Origin: a bacterium
Lineage (GTDB): Bacteria > Patescibacteriota > Saccharimonadia > Saccharimonadales > Saccharimonadaceae
Direction: 5' to 3'
Assembly: GCA_020626475.1 (NCBI GenBank)
Contig: JAHKZT010000037.1
Span: 1 to 6,728, forward strand
Length of the DNA stretch: 6,728 bases
Of the stretch, positions 5,318 through 6,728 are shown one piece after another (position 1 is the stretch's first letter; each line of letters starts with the position of its first letter). The notes under the pieces were generated by a model that saw only the letters and a program-made list of their open reading frames with translations, was not told the origin of the DNA and did not search any database. A program made the translations under genes and the position numbers.

Positions 5318-5351
5318 CAATTCAAGCAAAACCAAAATCCACCCCTGTTAA
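5128..5351. repeat. 18-bp direct repeat pair
   Basis: AAAATTCACCCCTGTTAA (5128-5145) and AAAATCCACCCCTGTTAA (5334-5351) match at 17 of 18 positions, 206 bp apart. The right copy runs into the -35 region of valS. The 188 bp between them hold no confident gene. The pair could mark a duplication, an inserted segment, or two binding sites. Confidence 0.7.
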
Positions 5352-5375
5352 AACCACCGTAAGCTATGCTATAAT
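5348..5375 (+). promoter_or_regulatory. valS promoter, extended -10, leaderless type
   Basis: TTAAAA (5348-5353), a 16-bp spacer and a perfect TATAAT (5370-5375) preceded by TGC (extended -10) form the strongest promoter of the window. Seven bases separate the box from ATG 5383. No Shine-Dalgarno and no T-box leader are present between box and start. Confidence 0.7.
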
Positions 5376-5382
5376 AAAAAGC

Positions 5383-6728
5383 ATGAAATTTAGCAAAGCT
5401 TACGAGCCAGATCAATATGAGCCAGAGATCTACGCACTCTGGGAAAAATCTGGTGCCTTTAAACCTACAGAAGACAAAAAAGCTAACAACTACACGATCG
5501 TTATGCCGCCGCCAAATGCAAACGGCAATCTCCACATCGGACACGGCCTAACCATCGCACTCGAGGATATTCTTACCCGTTACCACCGCTTAAAGGGCGA
5601 TAACACTTGGTATATCCCTGGCGCAGATCACGCCGGCTTCGAAACCTGGGTCGTCTACGAACGCCGCCTCGAAGCAGAAGGGAAGACCCGCTTCGATTAT
5701 GGTCGCGATGAACTCTATCATCAGGTCTGGGACTTCGTCCACGAACAGCGCGGCAACATGGAGCTCCAGCTAAGAGCTCTTGGCGCCTCCTGCGACTGGG
5801 ACAGCCTAACCTTCACTCTTGATCAGAAGGTCGTCGACACCGTCTACAATACCTTCGAAAAACTCTGGAAACAGGGCCTCATCTACAGAGGCGTCAAACT
5901 CGTAAACTTTTGCACCAAACATCAAACAGCATTTGCAGACATCGAAGTAACTCACAAAGACGAAAAGGGTAAGCTCTGGAGCATCGCCTATCCTCTCGTA
6001 ACGCCTAAAGATGGCATCGAAGAAGTTGTCGTCTCTACTACCCGCCCAGAAACTCTAATGGGCGATACTGCAGTAGCCGTCAATCCAGAGGATAATCGCT
6101 ACAAGAACATAATCGGGCAGAAAGTCAAGTTGCCTCTCACTGACCGCGAAATCGAGATTATTGCCGACGAACACGCTGACCCAGAATACGGCACCGGCGT
6201 CGTCAAAATCACTCCAGCTCACGATCCAAACGATTATGAAGTTGGCCAGCGCCACAACCTCGACATGATCACCGTCATCGGCTTCGATGGCAAGATGACT
6301 ACTGAAGCAGGCGCCAACTACGAAGGTCTCACGACCGAAGAAGCCCGCAAAAAAGTCCTCGCCGACCTCGAAGAGCAGGGCTTACTCAGAGGCGAAGAGC
6401 AAATCGTTCACTCTGTCGGTCACTGCTACAAGTGCGATACCGTTATCGAGCCACTCCTCAAGGAACAATGGTTCGTCAATGTTCAGCCACTTGCACGCGC
6501 TGCAATCGATGCACTCGAAGCAGACGAAATCAAATTCCATCCAGACAACAAGAAGCGCGTCCTTATCAACTACCTCAAGAATCTCAAAGACTGGAATATT
6601 TCCCGCCAGATTCCATGGGGCATTCCAATTCCTGCCTTCGTCAACGTCGACGATCCGACCGATTGGATATTTGATAAACGCGTCGACCAGACCGAGATAG
6701 AGAAGGGCGGCAAAACTTATCGCCGCGA
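5383..6728 (+). CDS. valS: Valine--tRNA ligase (N-terminal 448 codons, cut by window end)
   Basis: Class I aminoacyl-tRNA synthetase that charges tRNA-Val and hydrolyses mischarged Thr-tRNA. Visible blocks are MPPPNANGNLHIGHGL (41-56) with HIGH at 51-54, IPGADHAGFETW (78-89), NFCTKHQTAFADIEV (175-189), and the editing-domain signatures STTRPETLMGDTAVAVNP (218-235) and GTGVVKITPAHDPNDYEVGQRH (270-291), which identify ValRS rather than IleRS. HCYKC (347-351), IEPLLKEQWFV (355-365) and DWNISRQIPWGIPIPAF (403-419) follow. The last block normally reads DWCISRQLWWGHxIPAW in common bacterial ValRS; the PWGIPIPAF form is closer to IleRS wording, indicating a divergent subtype. The KMSKS loop and the anticodon domain lie beyond the window. 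The start is fixed by the promoter and by the usual N-terminal distance to HIGH. Confidence 0.95.
   Translation, partial: MKFSKAYEPDQYEPEIYALWEKSGAFKPTEDKKANNYTIVMPPPNANGNLHIGHGLTIALEDILTRYHRLKGDNTWYIPGADHAGFETWVVYERRLEAEGKTRFDYGRDELYHQVWDFVHEQRGNMELQLRALGASCDWDSLTFTLDQKVVDTVYNTFEKLWKQGLIYRGVKLVNFCTKHQTAFADIEVTHKDEKGKLWSIAYPLVTPKDGIEEVVVSTTRPETLMGDTAVAVNPEDNRYKNIIGQKVKLPLTDREIEIIADEHADPEYGTGVVKITPAHDPNDYEVGQRHNLDMITVIGFDGKMTTEAGANYEGLTTEEARKKVLADLEEQGLLRGEEQIVHSVGHCYKCDTVIEPLLKEQWFVNVQPLARAAIDALEADEIKFHPDNKKRVLINYLKNLKDWNISRQIPWGIPIPAFVNVDDPTDWIFDKRVDQTEIEKGGKTYRR

Larger units (their letters stand above)
4866..5382. other. 517-bp region without a confident gene
   Basis: From 4866 to about 4960 the + strand is almost free of G, with no recognisable element beyond the upstream part of the small gene's promoter. 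A + strand promoter at 4940-4968 leads into a hairpin-forming stretch (candidate small RNA). Two palindromes lie at 5064-5076 and 5101-5113. An 18-bp direct repeat occurs at 5128-5145 and 5334-5351, bracketing an A/C-rich stretch that on the - strand carries a doubtful hydrophobic reading frame. The valS promoter closes the region. No tRNA, T-box or known riboswitch consensus was recognised. Confidence 0.6.

Noticed and set aside
5064..5351. CRISPR array
   Set aside because: The repeats come in pairs only, are 13 and 18 bp long, and do not alternate with regular spacers; no cas gene is present.
4644..5351. Intact insertion sequence around the transposase-like small gene
   Set aside because: No catalytic domain, no terminal inverted repeats and no target duplication flank the small gene; the 18-bp direct repeats lie away from it and do not enclose it.
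5340..5382. T-box leader controlling valS
   Set aside because: There is no room between the promoter and the ATG for a leader, and no T-box consensus or specifier hairpin was seen upstream.
5317..5544. 75-aa hydrophobic - strand frame overlapping the valS start
   Set aside because: It is antisense to the conserved N-terminus of ValRS; its hydrophobic look comes from T-rich complementary DNA.
1..6728. UGA recoding as in Gracilibacteria/Absconditabacteria
   Set aside because: None of the conserved genes needs an in-frame TGA to be read, and conserved glycines use GGN codons. Absence of TGA as a stop in five genes is too small a sample.

Overview
The window reads as a compact bacterial chromosome segment, most likely from a Patescibacteria (CPR) lineage and probably Candidatus Saccharibacteria (TM7). 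This is inferred from the short intergenic gaps, the FemAB/DegT cluster, a ValRS of divergent subtype and standard-code genes. No rRNA or other phylogenetic marker is present, so the placement is moderate in confidence. No in-frame TGA has to be read as an amino acid; the five visible stops are TAA (3) and TAG (2).

Layout. 1-80: end of an unknown upstream unit with a GC-rich hairpin, then the tsaD promoter. 90-1130 (+): tsaD, universal tRNA t6A modification. 1131-1280: convergent intergenic region with two near-identical 17-bp inverted repeats. 1281-2411 (-): a 376-aa FemAB/MurM-like aminoacyl transferase. 2412-2454: a 43-bp divergent promoter. 2455-3645 (+): a 396-aa DegT/DnrJ/EryC1/StrS-type PLP aminotransferase. 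3708-4631 (+): a second, shorter FemAB-like transferase. 4623-4653: a bidirectional terminator containing the stop codons of both flanking genes. 4644-4853 (-): a 69-aa protein resembling the N-terminal domain of IS1634-type transposases, with its own promoter. 4866-5382: a region without a confident gene, holding a promoter followed by a GAGA-capped hairpin (candidate small RNA), two TTTTCAYGTGAAA palindromes and an 18-bp direct repeat. 5383 to the end (+): valS, cut by the window edge.

How they work together. tsaD and valS are translation housekeeping genes. The middle three genes form a plausible functional set. FemAB-type enzymes move amino acids from aminoacyl-tRNA onto peptidoglycan precursors, and DegT-type enzymes make amino-sugars, so a cell-envelope role is likely but unproven.

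The most striking signal is architectural. All six genes with a visible start have a TATAAT or TAAAAT box ending exactly 6 or 7 nt before the ATG, and none has a well-placed Shine-Dalgarno. This predicts that every mRNA in the window is leaderless, with transcription beginning at or one base before the start codon. A second broad pattern is strand composition: + strand genes favour C-ending codons and - strand genes favour G/T-ending ones. That fits replication strand asymmetry, with + as the C-rich (probably lagging) strand, better than it fits foreign origin.
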